Assembly: GCF_018687755.1 (NCBI RefSeq)
Contig: NZ_CP061305.1
Location: forward strand, 1,921,099-1,985,098
Direction: 5' to 3'
Source: Polynucleobacter sp. JS-Mosq-20-D10
Lineage (GTDB): Bacteria > Pseudomonadota > Gammaproteobacteria > Burkholderiales > Burkholderiaceae
Length of the DNA stretch: 64,000 bases
The number at the start of each line of letters is the position of its first letter. Positions within the stretch are counted from its first letter, which is position 1. The translations under genes and the position numbers were made by a program. Positions 15,836-24,760 of this stretch are shown here, piece after piece. A model generated the notes under the pieces. It made no database searches, was not told the origin of the DNA, and saw nothing but the letters and a program-made list of their open reading frames with translations.

Positions 15836-16411
15836 CTATTCCGGATGAAACTCATCAAAGAAATTTGAGTACGCCTCTTCAGAGAAAAACATTTTGGCAT
15901 CCACTCGTGCTGGTGCAGTATGCAAAACCGAAACCTGATAAATCCAAGCTCCGTTATCTGGTGTCATTCTGGTAATCCAACGAACGCGCATTGACTGCTC
16001 TACCCTGCCAGAAGATTTAAATTCTAAAAAATAATCTTTAGTAGCTGCGCGCTGTTTATTTGCAGTCCGATAAAGAGCATCAACACTGATAGCACTTTCT
16101 TGGTTGACATTTGCGCGGCTAAATAAGTTACCTTGCACCTGCTCTAATAAATTAGGCGCTAGGCTAGCTTGCTCTTGACTCAAACGAATCGCACTCACCG
16201 AATAAATATCATCCTCAATTTTCACTGCTTCCAAGGTTTGTGGAATCTCTTGATTTTGATATGGAAGGCGTCGCTCAATCTTTTCAGGCTTACCAGGAAA
16301 GAGCGCGCTGTAACCCTCTTGAGGAGACTGCACAGTCCGCCAATCTAATTTAGGACTACAAGCAGAAAGTAGAAATACAAGTGCTAGAACTACGCCAAAC
16401 TTTTGAAGCAT
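15836..16411 (-). CDS. Predicted lipoprotein of unknown function
   Basis: 192 residues. It starts MLQKFGVVLALVFLLSACSPKLDW, with a lipobox (LSAC) placing the lipidated cysteine at residue 18. The mature part begins with a short segment (WRTVQSPQEGYSALFPGKPEKIERRLPY, shown here split: WRTVQSPQEGYSALFPG and KPEKIERRLPY) seen in several small proteins of unknown role, and I recognise no catalytic motif. The frame is open further upstream inside lipA, but the lipoprotein start fits far better. It begins four bases after lipA ends and is probably the last gene of that operon. Confidence 0.75.
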   Translation of the reverse strand: MLQKFGVVLALVFLLSACSPKLDWRTVQSPQEGYSALFPGKPEKIERRLPYQNQEIPQTLEAVKIEDDIYSVSAIRLSQEQASLAPNLLEQVQGNLFSRANVNQESAISVDALYRTANKQRAATKDYFLEFKSSGRVEQSMRVRWITRMTPDNGAWIYQVSVLHTAPARVDAKMFFSEEAYSNFFDEFHPE

Positions 16412-16415
16412 AGGT

Positions 16416-17432
16416 TTAGATAACACCTGCACTGTGTGCTTGCTCGTCAGCATGGTAGCTGGAGCGCACCATCGCACCCACGGCAGCGTGGGAGAAGCCC
16501 ATCGCATAAGCCTCTTCCTCAAATTGCTTAAATACATCTGGATGGACATAGCGTTGCACTGGGAGGTGGTGACCTGAAGGCGCTAGGTACTGACCAATTG
16601 TCAGCATGTCGATATTGTGCTCACGCATATCACGCATCACCGCCAAGATCTCTTCATCCGTCTCGCCCAATCCCACCATCAAACCACTTTTAGTTGGAAT
16701 ATGTGGGAAGCGCTCTTTAAAATCTTTAAGCAATTTCAAGGAGTGTGCATAGTCTGCGCCAGGACGCGCCTGCTTATACAAACGCGGCACGGTTTCTAAA
16801 TTGTGATTCATGACATCAGGCAAGCCTTGTGGCGCATGCTCAGAAAAAATATCTAAAGCCTTATCTAAGCGGCCACGAAAATCTGGTACCAAAACTTCAA
16901 TACGTGTATTCGGGGAGAGATCGCGTGACTGAGAAATACAATCCACATAATGCATCGCGCCACCGTCACGTAAATCATCGCGATCTACGCTAGTAATCAC
17001 CACATAATTTAATTTCAGGGCAGCAATCGTGCGCGCTAAATTACCTGGCTCTTTTGTATCCAAGGGATCTGGCCTGCCATGGCCCACATCACAAAATGGG
17101 CAACGACGCGTACATTTATCGCCCATGATCATGAAGGTAGCCGTACCTTTACCAAAGCACTCACCAATATTAGGGCAACTCGCCTCCTCGCAAACTGTGA
17201 CCAACTCATTTTCACGAAGAATCTTTTTAATCTCAGAAAAGCGTGAATTTCCAGAGGCGGCTTTTACTCGAATCCAATCGGGCTTTTTGAGCACCTGATC
17301 CAAGGGAATGATCTTGATCGGAATACGTGCAGTTTTTTCACTCGACTTCTGCTTACGTGAAGCATCGTAATGAATGTCTTGGCGACTATTACTAGTAGCG
17401 GCGGTATCGAGATCCGGCTTATTGGTGGTCAT
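16416..17432 (-). CDS. lipA: Lipoyl synthase
   Basis: A 338-residue radical-SAM enzyme. The auxiliary [4Fe-4S] cluster cysteines are in CEEASCPNIGEC near 82-93, and the radical-SAM motif CTRRCPFCDV follows near 108-117. Further motifs are VVITSVDRDDLRDGGA, EVLVPDFRG and the C-terminal VGAMVRSSYHADEQ, which contains the RSSY motif. It inserts two sulfur atoms into octanoyl groups made by LipB. The start overlaps the lipB stop by four bases (ATGA), so the two are translationally coupled. Confidence 0.96.
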   Translation of the reverse strand: MTTNKPDLDTAATSNSRQDIHYDASRKQKSSEKTARIPIKIIPLDQVLKKPDWIRVKAASGNSRFSEIKKILRENELVTVCEEASCPNIGECFGKGTATFMIMGDKCTRRCPFCDVGHGRPDPLDTKEPGNLARTIAALKLNYVVITSVDRDDLRDGGAMHYVDCISQSRDLSPNTRIEVLVPDFRGRLDKALDIFSEHAPQGLPDVMNHNLETVPRLYKQARPGADYAHSLKLLKDFKERFPHIPTKSGLMVGLGETDEEILAVMRDMREHNIDMLTIGQYLAPSGHHLPVQRYVHPDVFKQFEEEAYAMGFSHAAVGAMVRSSYHADEQAHSAGVI

Positions 17433-18073
17433 GATGAAATCAGTTGCTTTTGCAAATGCCCTAAAAGGGTTTGGCTAATAATGTCTATATTGTCCTTGAT
17501 CCCAAGAGTTTGCATATCCACTGTCCTTAAGCCCTCATACCCACATGGGTGAATACGGGCAAAAGCGGTTAAATCGGTAGATACATTTAGGGCAAGTCCA
17601 TGATAGGAGCATCCCTTGGAGACCTTGAGACCCAGGGCGGCAATCTTAGCACCTCGATACCCTGCCTCTATTAAACTCCCCTGCGCAATATAAATCCCAG
17701 GCGCACCAGGATGTCTTTCTGCCTGAATACCAAAATCTGCCAATGTATCAATCAAAGCCTGCTCGATTCGGGAGACCAGCTCTTTTACAAAAATACCCAA
17801 ACGCCTCAAATCGAGCAATAAATACACCACGATTTGTCCAGGTCCGTGATACGTGATCTCACCACCACGATCAACCTGCACCAATGGAATTTGATTGCTA
17901 GGAGAATGTAAGTTACTCGCATCTCCCGCTAAGCCCAAAGTAAAGACTGGGGGATGCTCAAGAATCCAGATTTCATCCAGGGTGTCACTATCTCGTTGCT
18001 GCGTAAAATCCCGCATCGCTTGATAGGTTGAATCGTAATCAGCTATCCCTAAATTTTTTACTAAAAAACGCAT
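17429..18073 (-). CDS. lipB: Octanoyl-ACP:protein octanoyltransferase
   Basis: A 214-residue LipB: HPPVFTLGLAGD, VDRGGEITYHGPGQIVVYLLLDLRR (the RGG..T.HGPGQ signature), GAKIAALGLKVSKGCSYHGLALNV with the catalytic lysine and cysteine regions, and an end with INPCGY-like IHPCGYEGL. It transfers octanoate from acyl carrier protein to lipoyl domains of 2-oxoacid dehydrogenases and the glycine cleavage H protein. It lies 9 bases after the DUF493 gene and overlaps lipA. Confidence 0.95.
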   Translation of the reverse strand: MRFLVKNLGIADYDSTYQAMRDFTQQRDSDTLDEIWILEHPPVFTLGLAGDASNLHSPSNQIPLVQVDRGGEITYHGPGQIVVYLLLDLRRLGIFVKELVSRIEQALIDTLADFGIQAERHPGAPGIYIAQGSLIEAGYRGAKIAALGLKVSKGCSYHGLALNVSTDLTAFARIHPCGYEGLRTVDMQTLGIKDNIDIISQTLLGHLQKQLISS

Positions 18074-18082
18074 GCAGATAAT

Positions 18083-18352
18083 TTAGAGAACAACGCTAAC
18101 TAAGGGATGAGTAGATAAAGTGCGATATAGCTCATCTAACTGCTCTCGACTAGTGGCCGTGATTGGTAATGTAATGCCTAAATAATTTCCATCTTTAGAA
18201 GGTCGTTGCTCGACCTTGCTCTCATCGAACGTAGGATCAAATTGACGGGCAATGTGCAAGATTGCAGGCAGGTATTCTGGATTAGCCTTACCCATTACTT
18301 TAATTGGAAACTCTGATGGATATTCAATCAGAGATTTTTTATCTTCAGTCAT
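18083..18352 (-). CDS. DUF493 (YbeD-like) protein
   Basis: An 89-residue protein of the DUF493/YbeD family: LIEYPSEFPIKVMGKANPEY near the start and YLGITLPITATSREQLDELYRTL later, ending HPLVSVVL. The fold is ferredoxin-like and resembles small regulatory domains. It is regularly found directly upstream of lipB in gamma- and beta-proteobacteria, as here, but its function is not established. Confidence 0.85.
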   Translation of the reverse strand: MTEDKKSLIEYPSEFPIKVMGKANPEYLPAILHIARQFDPTFDESKVEQRPSKDGNYLGITLPITATSREQLDELYRTLSTHPLVSVVL

Positions 18353-18387
18353 ATACTTTTATCTTTCTAACTTTTCTGTTTACTTTA

Positions 18388-19101
18388 TTAATTGCGGTGA
18401 TCGGGCATACCCAACCAAGCACCTGTAATGATGTTGCGTATGCAATGTAAACGTCGATGGAAAAAGTGATCGGCACCTGGCACCACTTGTACCGTTAACT
18501 CTTGGGGTCGCGCCCAATCTAAGACATCGATCAAGGGAATAGTTTCATCCACCTCACCATGAATCAAAATTGTATCGGCAGGTACAGGTGCTAAGACCCA
18601 TTTACCAGCTGCACTACCCACCATGACGAGTCGTTCAGCTGGGCGCCCTAGCTCAGCTAAGCGCTGTACCAAATGGGTACCAACAAAACTGCCAAATGAA
18701 AATCCAGAAACTACTAAGGGCAAAGTATTGACAGTCTTTATCCATACCTGTTGTGCAGTCGCCTCAAATTGATTCCAACTAGAAGGGGTGCGCATCCAAT
18801 CAGTGACGTGAAGCAAGTCTTCCATCTCACCAACGCCATCATCATGTACGCCAGCTGTAGCACCCACTCCGCGAAAATTAGGGCGCACACTAACGTAACC
18901 CAATTGATTAAAAGCGCGTGCTATAGTTTGTGCCACTTTATTATCCATCGTTCCACCCATCAGTGGGTGTGGATGCGCAACTAAAGCTAAACCTCTCACC
19001 AAAAAATCAGGATTATTTTTTAATTCATCTGGTAGATCAATCGACATTTCGATTTGACCTACAACACCATCAATATGAATTACTTTTGTACGGCTATTCA
19101 T
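18388..19101 (-). CDS. Alpha/beta-fold hydrolase
   Basis: A 237-residue hydrolase of the short alpha/beta type: LVAHPHPLMGGTMDNKVAQTIAR, then VSVRPNFRGVGATAGVHDDG, the nucleophile elbow VSGFSFGSFVG (Ser in GFSFGS), and the acid and base regions IHGEVDETIPLIDVLDW and GADHFFHRRL. The catalytic triad thus appears complete. The natural substrate is unknown, and proteins of this kind are often annotated as esterases or dienelactone-hydrolase relatives. It lies 22 bases after the ferredoxin gene on the same strand. Confidence 0.75.
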   Translation of the reverse strand: MNSRTKVIHIDGVVGQIEMSIDLPDELKNNPDFLVRGLALVAHPHPLMGGTMDNKVAQTIARAFNQLGYVSVRPNFRGVGATAGVHDDGVGEMEDLLHVTDWMRTPSSWNQFEATAQQVWIKTVNTLPLVVSGFSFGSFVGTHLVQRLAELGRPAERLVMVGSAAGKWVLAPVPADTILIHGEVDETIPLIDVLDWARPQELTVQVVPGADHFFHRRLHCIRNIITGAWLGMPDHRN

Positions 19102-19123
19102 GAGAAAACTTTCTGAAATCTTT

Positions 19124-19432
19124 TCAAGCTAACTGCAGACGCTCTACTGGGCGTCCTTGTATTAAGTGTGACTGGATGATTTCTTCAACATCTTCAGCGT
19201 CAATAAATGTGTACCAAATACCCTCTGGATAAATCACCGCCACCGGGCCATCAGCACAACGATCTAAACACCCCGCTTTGTTAATACGGATTTTTCCCGG
19301 ACCAGATAAGCCTAACTCTTTGACACGCTTTTTTGCGTAATCAAAAAGAGCAAAGGCGTTATGACGATCGCAACAATCTTCGCCGTTACTGCGCTGGTTT
19401 AGGCAGAAAAAAACATGGTGTTTAAAACTCAT
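19124..19432 (-). CDS. Thioredoxin-like [2Fe-2S] ferredoxin
   Basis: A 102-residue protein with the cysteine pattern of thioredoxin-like [2Fe-2S] ferredoxins: C10 in FFCLNQRSNGEDCC and a second group in NKAGCLDRCADGPVAVIYPEGIWY. The family forms dimers and transfers electrons, and its partner enzymes in this lineage are not known to me. It is placed between the VanZ-like gene (12 bases upstream) and the hydrolase. Confidence 0.85.
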   Translation of the reverse strand: MSFKHHVFFCLNQRSNGEDCCDRHNAFALFDYAKKRVKELGLSGPGKIRINKAGCLDRCADGPVAVIYPEGIWYTFIDAEDVEEIIQSHLIQGRPVERLQLA

Positions 19433-19444
19433 ATGTCATCTCAA

Positions 19445-20539
19445 TCAAGGTTTTAAATTAAAGGTGGCTCTATTTCGAAGCACCCAAAATAATGCTAGTG
19501 GCAACCATACTACTGAAACCCATTGCATTAATTCATTAAAGTGTAATAGCCGACCTTGATACCAATGTCGTAATGTCAGAATGAAATACGGGTTGTCCGG
19601 CAGGAGATTAATTACCAAGGTGGCAGTAACTAAACAGGTAATTGCAAGCCAAGCTTTGCTGACCAAGGAAAACTGGAGGGTCCATCTGAGCAATAGACTG
19701 CCCAGCACCATACCCCAAATAGCCCCCGCTGTGAGCCACAACAAACCAAATTCCATCCCAAACTGCAATGCAGTAAAGGCAATCTTCACTAAAACAGTGA
19801 AGCAAAGCAGACTATTTAAGATTTTCCACTGGGGCGCTTTTGAGCGCATTCCTAAGGATAGTAAGAGTCCGGTACCGAGCCAACAGACCGCTGTAATGAT
19901 AGATTCTTGAATGACATGATTGACCACCATGGTGCCCCAGTCAACGGAGGAAAAAATGGTATGTCCCCACACCCCCGTACCCAACCAAGAGCTTTGGGGA
20001 TAGATCTGAGCCCAAGGGAAAAGTAAAAATAAAGCGCAAGCAGCCCAGTTCAAGCCAAACCATTGATCAAAGCGACGACGTATTGCACTCCCCGATAGCC
20101 ACTGAGGACCCAAGGGGATAGCCAATAAACCGCCCATCAAACCTCCCAACACATTGGCCCACCAATCCATTTGGCTCGGAATGCGGGTGGGTAACCAAGT
20201 TTGTAGCGACTCAATATTGAAAGCCAATGCCGCACTAAAGCTCAAGGCGATGCCTAAGGCAACAAAATTACGCCAACGTGGGTAGCAGGCAAAAACGAGC
20301 AGAAACCCTAAAGGAATATAGGCCAAGACATTGACTGACACATCAAAGAGCGTAATAAAGCGGGGTAAAGGGGCATCTAACCATGCCCATGGGGCGATCC
20401 CATTATCAAAACTGAAATCAAAGGGGTTCAGGCTGACATAAATGATTAAAAGCGCATAGCTCAAGCTAATGGCTCGAGCCAAAGGCATTGCCTGGAGAGG
20501 CCAAACAAACTTGCGAGGACGCTGATCTTCGTGTTGCAT
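19445..20539 (-). CDS. VanZ family membrane protein
   Basis: A 364-residue integral membrane protein with roughly nine to ten hydrophobic segments. The first 130 residues fit the VanZ-like domain: YALLIIYVSLNPFDF, then DVSVNVLAYIPLGFLLVFACYPRW, and IPSQMDWWANVLGGLMGGL. The second half is additional membrane sequence that I do not recognise. VanZ gave low-level teicoplanin resistance in enterococci, but most homologues, including this one, have no known function. Confidence 0.75.
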   Translation of the reverse strand: MQHEDQRPRKFVWPLQAMPLARAISLSYALLIIYVSLNPFDFSFDNGIAPWAWLDAPLPRFITLFDVSVNVLAYIPLGFLLVFACYPRWRNFVALGIALSFSAALAFNIESLQTWLPTRIPSQMDWWANVLGGLMGGLLAIPLGPQWLSGSAIRRRFDQWFGLNWAACALFLLFPWAQIYPQSSWLGTGVWGHTIFSSVDWGTMVVNHVIQESIITAVCWLGTGLLLSLGMRSKAPQWKILNSLLCFTVLVKIAFTALQFGMEFGLLWLTAGAIWGMVLGSLLLRWTLQFSLVSKAWLAITCLVTATLVINLLPDNPYFILTLRHWYQGRLLHFNELMQWVSVVWLPLALFWVLRNRATFNLKP

Positions 20540-20585
20540 TCCCTTATTCTAGGTCAGCGAGCCTAGATCTTTCTACAATAGAAAA

Positions 20586-21386
20586 ATGAGCCCGAATTGC
20601 ATTCTCGAACGCGTTGCCACTACTAAATCAACTAATGATGATTTATTAGCCCGTTGGCGTGCCGGTGAATTAATTGATCCCGTAGCTCGTATTGCTCACG
20701 ATCAGACCGCCGGCAAGGGCAGAGCTGGAAGAGTTTGGCTTTCCAGTCCTGGAGATACGCTGTGCTTCTCCTTAGCCTACCCATTCGATAAACGCCCCCA
20801 TGAACTGAGCGGACTTAGTCTAGTCATTGGACTAGCGGTCATTGCAGGCATTGCTGGAGCTTTAGGTATCAATGAAACCACCCTTCATCAACAAGGTCTT
20901 AGGCTGAAGTGGCCCAACGATTTACTTCTGAACAATGCCAAACTTGGCGGTATCCTGATCGAAGGTGGCCAAAGTAGTCCAAGTTCACCTACTTGGATGG
21001 TGATCGGCCTGGGCCTGAACTTACGTAATGCAGAATTGATTACACAGAGCTCAGAAAATCAAACTGCTTTAGGTGCTGCCGCTTTGGATCAACTCATACC
21101 TCATCACGCGCCGATTCCCGATACTGAGTTCCTTTGGCTAAAGCTGATTGAGTCATTCGAAAAGCATTTAACCCAATTTGAACAGCATGGGTTTAGCTAT
21201 TTTATAAATTCTTGGTTGAACTGGGATGCCTTTAACGGTCAGTCTGTTTACATATCTGGCGCGGGCAAAGAACCTATCATTGGAGTCTCTTCCGGAGTGG
21301 ATCACTCTGGCGCCCTTATTCTTCATCAGCATGACAAATCCATTGTCATTCATGCAGGCGATGTTTCTTTGCGAGTGCAATCATGA
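20586..21386 (+). CDS. birA: Biotin-[acetyl-CoA-carboxylase] ligase (no DNA-binding domain)
   Basis: A 266-residue biotin protein ligase: TKSTNDDLLARWRAGE, DQTAGKGRAGRVWLSSPGDTL (the ATP/biotin loop), LRLKWPNDLLLNNAKLGGILIE with the catalytic lysine, and a C-terminal SH3-like segment. It activates biotin and attaches it to the carrier domain of acetyl-CoA carboxylase. The N-terminal winged helix of E. coli BirA is absent, so this is a monofunctional ligase and not a repressor. Its end overlaps coaX by four bases. Confidence 0.92.
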   Translation: MSPNCILERVATTKSTNDDLLARWRAGELIDPVARIAHDQTAGKGRAGRVWLSSPGDTLCFSLAYPFDKRPHELSGLSLVIGLAVIAGIAGALGINETTLHQQGLRLKWPNDLLLNNAKLGGILIEGGQSSPSSPTWMVIGLGLNLRNAELITQSSENQTALGAAALDQLIPHHAPIPDTEFLWLKLIESFEKHLTQFEQHGFSYFINSWLNWDAFNGQSVYISGAGKEPIIGVSSGVDHSGALILHQHDKSIVIHAGDVSLRVQS

Positions 21387-22216
21387 GTCTGTATTTAGTA
21401 TTTGATCTTGGCAACACTCGGCTCAAGTGGGCCGCAGTTGAATCTACACAAAACATTGCCGATCGCAATAAAAAACTGTGGGCATACTCCGGGTCGATCG
21501 GCACCAAATCCTTCCAGTCAGCCGAACTACGAGCTGAGCTGTCTGACTATATTTCTAAAACCTTACCTAAACCAGATGCTATTGGCTTTTGCTGCGTAGC
21601 AGGCGACGCTGCTATTGAAAATCTACGCAGCCTCTTTCCACAATGGCAAGATCTTGAGTGGAAACAAATCACAGGCAGCAGTCCTTATCAAGGCTTACGA
21701 ACACTCTATCAAGATCCCAGCAAATTGGGTGCAGATCGATGGGCTGCACTGATTGGCGCAAGAGCCCTTTCCAGCACCAACACGCTGGTGATCAACGCTG
21801 GGACGGCCACTACTATTGACTTACTAGGTGGCAATGGCGTCCATTACGGTGGCTGGATCTTGCCAGGCTTGAGCCTAATGCAAGAAAGCCTGCAACAAAA
21901 TACAGCCCAACTACCATCTGTGGTTCGCGCCAACAAGCCTGAAGCTCAAGCGAGCTTTGGCAGCACTACAGATGAGGCGATTACGGGTGGTTGTGATGCT
22001 GCACAAATGGGGGCAATCCTGCGCGCAGCCTACTTAGCTAAAGCTATGAATCATCCAGTTGAGCGAATTTGGCTTGATGGGGGCAATGCCAAAATTTTGG
22101 CAAATGCAATTAAACAGTTTCCAGAGCTCGCAGTACTGCCAGTAGAGCCTATTGAGGGTTTAGTACTACGCGGACTTTGGGCGTGGTTACTACAAAACCT
22201 GCAGGCCGCCAAATAA
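21383..22216 (+). CDS. coaX: Type III pantothenate kinase
   Basis: A 277-residue ASKHA-fold kinase: YLVFDLGNTRLKWAAVE for phosphate binding, LGADRWAALIGAR, and LVINAGTATTIDLLGGNGVHYGGWILPG, plus ITGGCDAAQMGAI. It phosphorylates pantothenate, the first step to coenzyme A, and unlike type I kinases it is not feedback inhibited by CoA. Overlap with birA (ATGA) implies coupled translation. It converges on rfaE2 with one base between the stops. Confidence 0.94.
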   Translation: MSLYLVFDLGNTRLKWAAVESTQNIADRNKKLWAYSGSIGTKSFQSAELRAELSDYISKTLPKPDAIGFCCVAGDAAIENLRSLFPQWQDLEWKQITGSSPYQGLRTLYQDPSKLGADRWAALIGARALSSTNTLVINAGTATTIDLLGGNGVHYGGWILPGLSLMQESLQQNTAQLPSVVRANKPEAQASFGSTTDEAITGGCDAAQMGAILRAAYLAKAMNHPVERIWLDGGNAKILANAIKQFPELAVLPVEPIEGLVLRGLWAWLLQNLQAAK

Positions 22217-22217
22217 G

Positions 22218-22709
22218 TCAACTTGTCCGGATCTTGCCCAATAGGGTTGTTGTGGAGCGCTCGTATAAAAATGGGATAGCAACTGCTACACCACCCCAAG
22301 TTTTCACGAGACGGGTCTCCTCTAGGGAATCGATTTCATAATCTCCGCCCTTAACGTAAATATCGGGATGAATCCTGGCAATCAGATTCACCGGGGTCTG
22401 CTCCGTAAATAACACCGCCAAGTCGACACTCTCAAGCGCTGCTAATAAAGCCTGGCGATCTGCCTCGGTATTAATAGGCCTGTCATCACCCTTACCCAGC
22501 ATCTTGACTGAGGCATCTGAATTCACCCCCACTACAAGGCTAGCGCCCATCGCCCTGGCTTGGGCTAGGTAGCTGGCATGCCCTCGATGCAGGATATCGA
22601 AGACGCCATTTGTAAATACCAAGGGTCTCGGGAGCGCCGCAATACGAGCCTCCAGCTCCATCGGAACGCAGACTTTAGACTCGAAAGAAGGTGGGGATAG
22701 GAGGCTCAT
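22218..22709 (-). CDS. rfaE2: D-glycero-beta-D-manno-heptose 1-phosphate adenylyltransferase
   Basis: A 163-residue nucleotidyltransferase with the cytidylyltransferase-like signature LVFTNGVFDILHRGHASYL (HRGH) at about 34-52, VGVNSDASVKMLGKGDDRP, and IYVKGGDYEI, ending with the KTVIERSTT-like YERSTTTLL. It makes ADP-D-glycero-beta-D-manno-heptose for the lipopolysaccharide core. The kinase half of the E. coli fusion HldE is absent, so the bacterium must have a separate hldA/rfaE1. The start may be at 22709 or at an internal ATG (22661). Confidence 0.92.
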   Translation of the reverse strand: MSLLSPPSFESKVCVPMELEARIAALPRPLVFTNGVFDILHRGHASYLAQARAMGASLVVGVNSDASVKMLGKGDDRPINTEADRQALLAALESVDLAVLFTEQTPVNLIARIHPDIYVKGGDYEIDSLEETRLVKTWGGVAVAIPFLYERSTTTLLGKIRTS

Positions 22710-22799
22710 AACGCCATATTAATGGCATTAGGCTACATTCAACGATATTTGCCAGAATGTCTTAGACTTGGGCATTCCCGTCCCACCCAAAGGCTCAAA

Positions 22800-23372
22800 A
22801 TGATTCGCTGTATGCCGCGGTACTTACTGGCACTAATTTGCTTGCTGACAGCAATGCCGTTCGCAAAGGCAGCTCCCGCCTCCAGCTGTAGCCCCCTTTT
22901 ATCCCATACTTTTCCAAGATTGCAGGATGAGGCACCTCAAAGCCTCTGTCAATATCAGGGCAAAGTCATTCTCGTTGTTAATACAGCGAGTTTTTGTGGC
23001 TTCACAAGCCAATACGAGGGTCTGGAGAAGTTGTATGCCAAATACAAAGACCGTGGCTTGGTTGTATTAGGATTTCCATCAAACGATTTTGGCCAACAAG
23101 AGCCGGGTAGCAATAAAGATATCGCTGACTTCTGTAAAAATACCTATGACGTGAAATTCCCTATGTTCGCCAAGAGCTCAGTTAGTGGAAGCAATCCAAA
23201 CCCACTATTTAAAATGCTCATTGCTAAAACTGGGACAACACCGAAATGGAATTTTTATAAGTACCTGATTGATCGGAACGGTAATGTAGTCGATTCGTTT
23301 GGCAGCATGACAAAGCCGGCAAGTAGCAGTATTACTGGTGAAATTGAGAAACTTCTTGGAGAAAAAATTTAG
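22800..23372 (+). CDS. Exported glutathione peroxidase
   Basis: 190 residues from the ATG at 22800, preceded by AAAGG. The N-terminus is a signal peptide (CMPRYLLALICLLTAMPFAKAAPAS), so the enzyme should act in the periplasm. The GPx fold shows VNTASFCGFTSQYEGLEKL, where the selenocysteine of animal enzymes is cysteine, then GFPSNDFGQQEPGS and the tryptophan site in PKWNFYKYLID. An upstream in-frame ATG at 22722 would hide the signal peptide. It is the first gene of a coupled five-gene operon whose other members modify lipids, so lipid hydroperoxides are a plausible substrate (inference). Confidence 0.88.
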   Translation: MIRCMPRYLLALICLLTAMPFAKAAPASSCSPLLSHTFPRLQDEAPQSLCQYQGKVILVVNTASFCGFTSQYEGLEKLYAKYKDRGLVVLGFPSNDFGQQEPGSNKDIADFCKNTYDVKFPMFAKSSVSGSNPNPLFKMLIAKTGTTPKWNFYKYLIDRNGNVVDSFGSMTKPASSSITGEIEKLLGEKI

Positions 23373-24760
23373 TGGGTAAGAAAAAAGTTGCCGTCATTGG
23401 CGCCGGTATATCTGGCTTAGGATGTGCATACACATTAAGGCAGCACCCAGATTTAGAGATCACCATATTCGAAGGTGGCAACCATATTGGCGGCCATAGT
23501 AATACTGTTGATCTCACACTAGAGACTCCTCACGGTCAAGTGACCCATGGGGTTGATACTGGATTTTTAGTATTTAATCGCAAAACCTATCCTCGCTTAG
23601 TTCGTCTATTTGAAGAAATTCAGGTTCCGATTGCGCCATCAGAAATGTCCTTTTCAGTATCTATTGATGCGGGAGGAAAAACAGGGCGCAATAAAAAAAT
23701 TGAATGGGCTGGTAACGATCTCAATTCCTTTTTTGGTCAAAGGTCTAATCTGTTCTCGTTGTCATTCTGGAGAATGGCTTACGACATCTTGCGCTTCAAT
23801 CGTCTCGCTACTCGACTGGCAGAAGAACAGATCACTACCAAACTTGAATACTCAGAGCCAGATGAACGTATTAAAGATTTTTTAGATCGCAATCGTTTTA
23901 GCGCCAGCTTTAGAGAAAATTATTTCTTGCCAATGATTGGCGCTATTTGGTCATGCTCTGTTGATCAGATGCTAGAGTTTCCGATTCAGACCATGGTCCG
24001 CTTCTGTCATAACCATGGTCTCTTGCAAATCCAAAATCGCCCGCAATGGCTTACTGTTAAAGGCGGCTCCCGAGAATACGTAAAACTTTTAATAGCGGCC
24101 TTGGAGAAACATCAAGTCCAATTCGTACGTGAATCCGTTTCTCGAGTCAATGCGAGCAAATCGGATGACTCTCCAGTTGAGGTGATTACACCCTCTGGGC
24201 TACACCAGTTTGATGAAGTGGTAATGGCATGCCATAGTGATCAAGCCTTAGAGTTGGTCCATGGTATTGGGCAAGATGCGCGCAATATTTTGGCCTCGGT
24301 GCCTTACCAAAAAAATCGTGCAATATTGCATACAGATGTCAATTTCTTGCCAACTACTGAACGCTGCTGGGCAGCTTGGAACTACACCGCAAAATCTGGC
24401 GCAACACCGACTGCACAACAACACGTGAGTGTGAACTATTTAATCAACCGCCTACAACCCCTACCCAAAGCATTCGAGAACACGCAAATTATTGTGAGTC
24501 TGAATCCACTGACAGTTCCCAATCCAAAATTGGTGCACGAAGAAATTCATTACTCGCATCCTGTCTTTGATATGCGGGCCGTGCAGGCACAAAAGGAGCT
24601 ACCCTTAATTCAGGGTAATTCTTCAATCTGGTATTGCGGAGCATGGACTGGGTTTGGTTTTCATGAAGATGGTTTGCGCTCAGGCGAATTGGTAGCAATG
24701 GATCTTATGGAGAGTATTTCTCATCGTGTTAAATCAAGCTCCATTAAAGATTCTCAGTAA
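23372..24760 (+). CDS. FAD-dependent oxidoreductase (amine-oxidase-like)
   Basis: A 462-residue flavoprotein with the dinucleotide motif VAVIGAGISGLGCAYTL at 6-22, followed by IFEGGNHIGGHSNTVDL. The C-terminus has the FAD-contact stretch SSIWYCGAWTGFGFHEDGLRSGELVA. It belongs to the NAD(P)/FAD amine-oxidase superfamily, and this particular type travels with DUF1365 and Cfa-like genes. It probably acts as a lipid desaturase or dehydrogenase, not on amines, but that is inference from context. It starts with GTG whose G is the last base of the gpx stop codon, and it ends directly against DUF1365. Confidence 0.82.
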   Translation: MGKKKVAVIGAGISGLGCAYTLRQHPDLEITIFEGGNHIGGHSNTVDLTLETPHGQVTHGVDTGFLVFNRKTYPRLVRLFEEIQVPIAPSEMSFSVSIDAGGKTGRNKKIEWAGNDLNSFFGQRSNLFSLSFWRMAYDILRFNRLATRLAEEQITTKLEYSEPDERIKDFLDRNRFSASFRENYFLPMIGAIWSCSVDQMLEFPIQTMVRFCHNHGLLQIQNRPQWLTVKGGSREYVKLLIAALEKHQVQFVRESVSRVNASKSDDSPVEVITPSGLHQFDEVVMACHSDQALELVHGIGQDARNILASVPYQKNRAILHTDVNFLPTTERCWAAWNYTAKSGATPTAQQHVSVNYLINRLQPLPKAFENTQIIVSLNPLTVPNPKLVHEEIHYSHPVFDMRAVQAQKELPLIQGNSSIWYCGAWTGFGFHEDGLRSGELVAMDLMESISHRVKSSSIKDSQ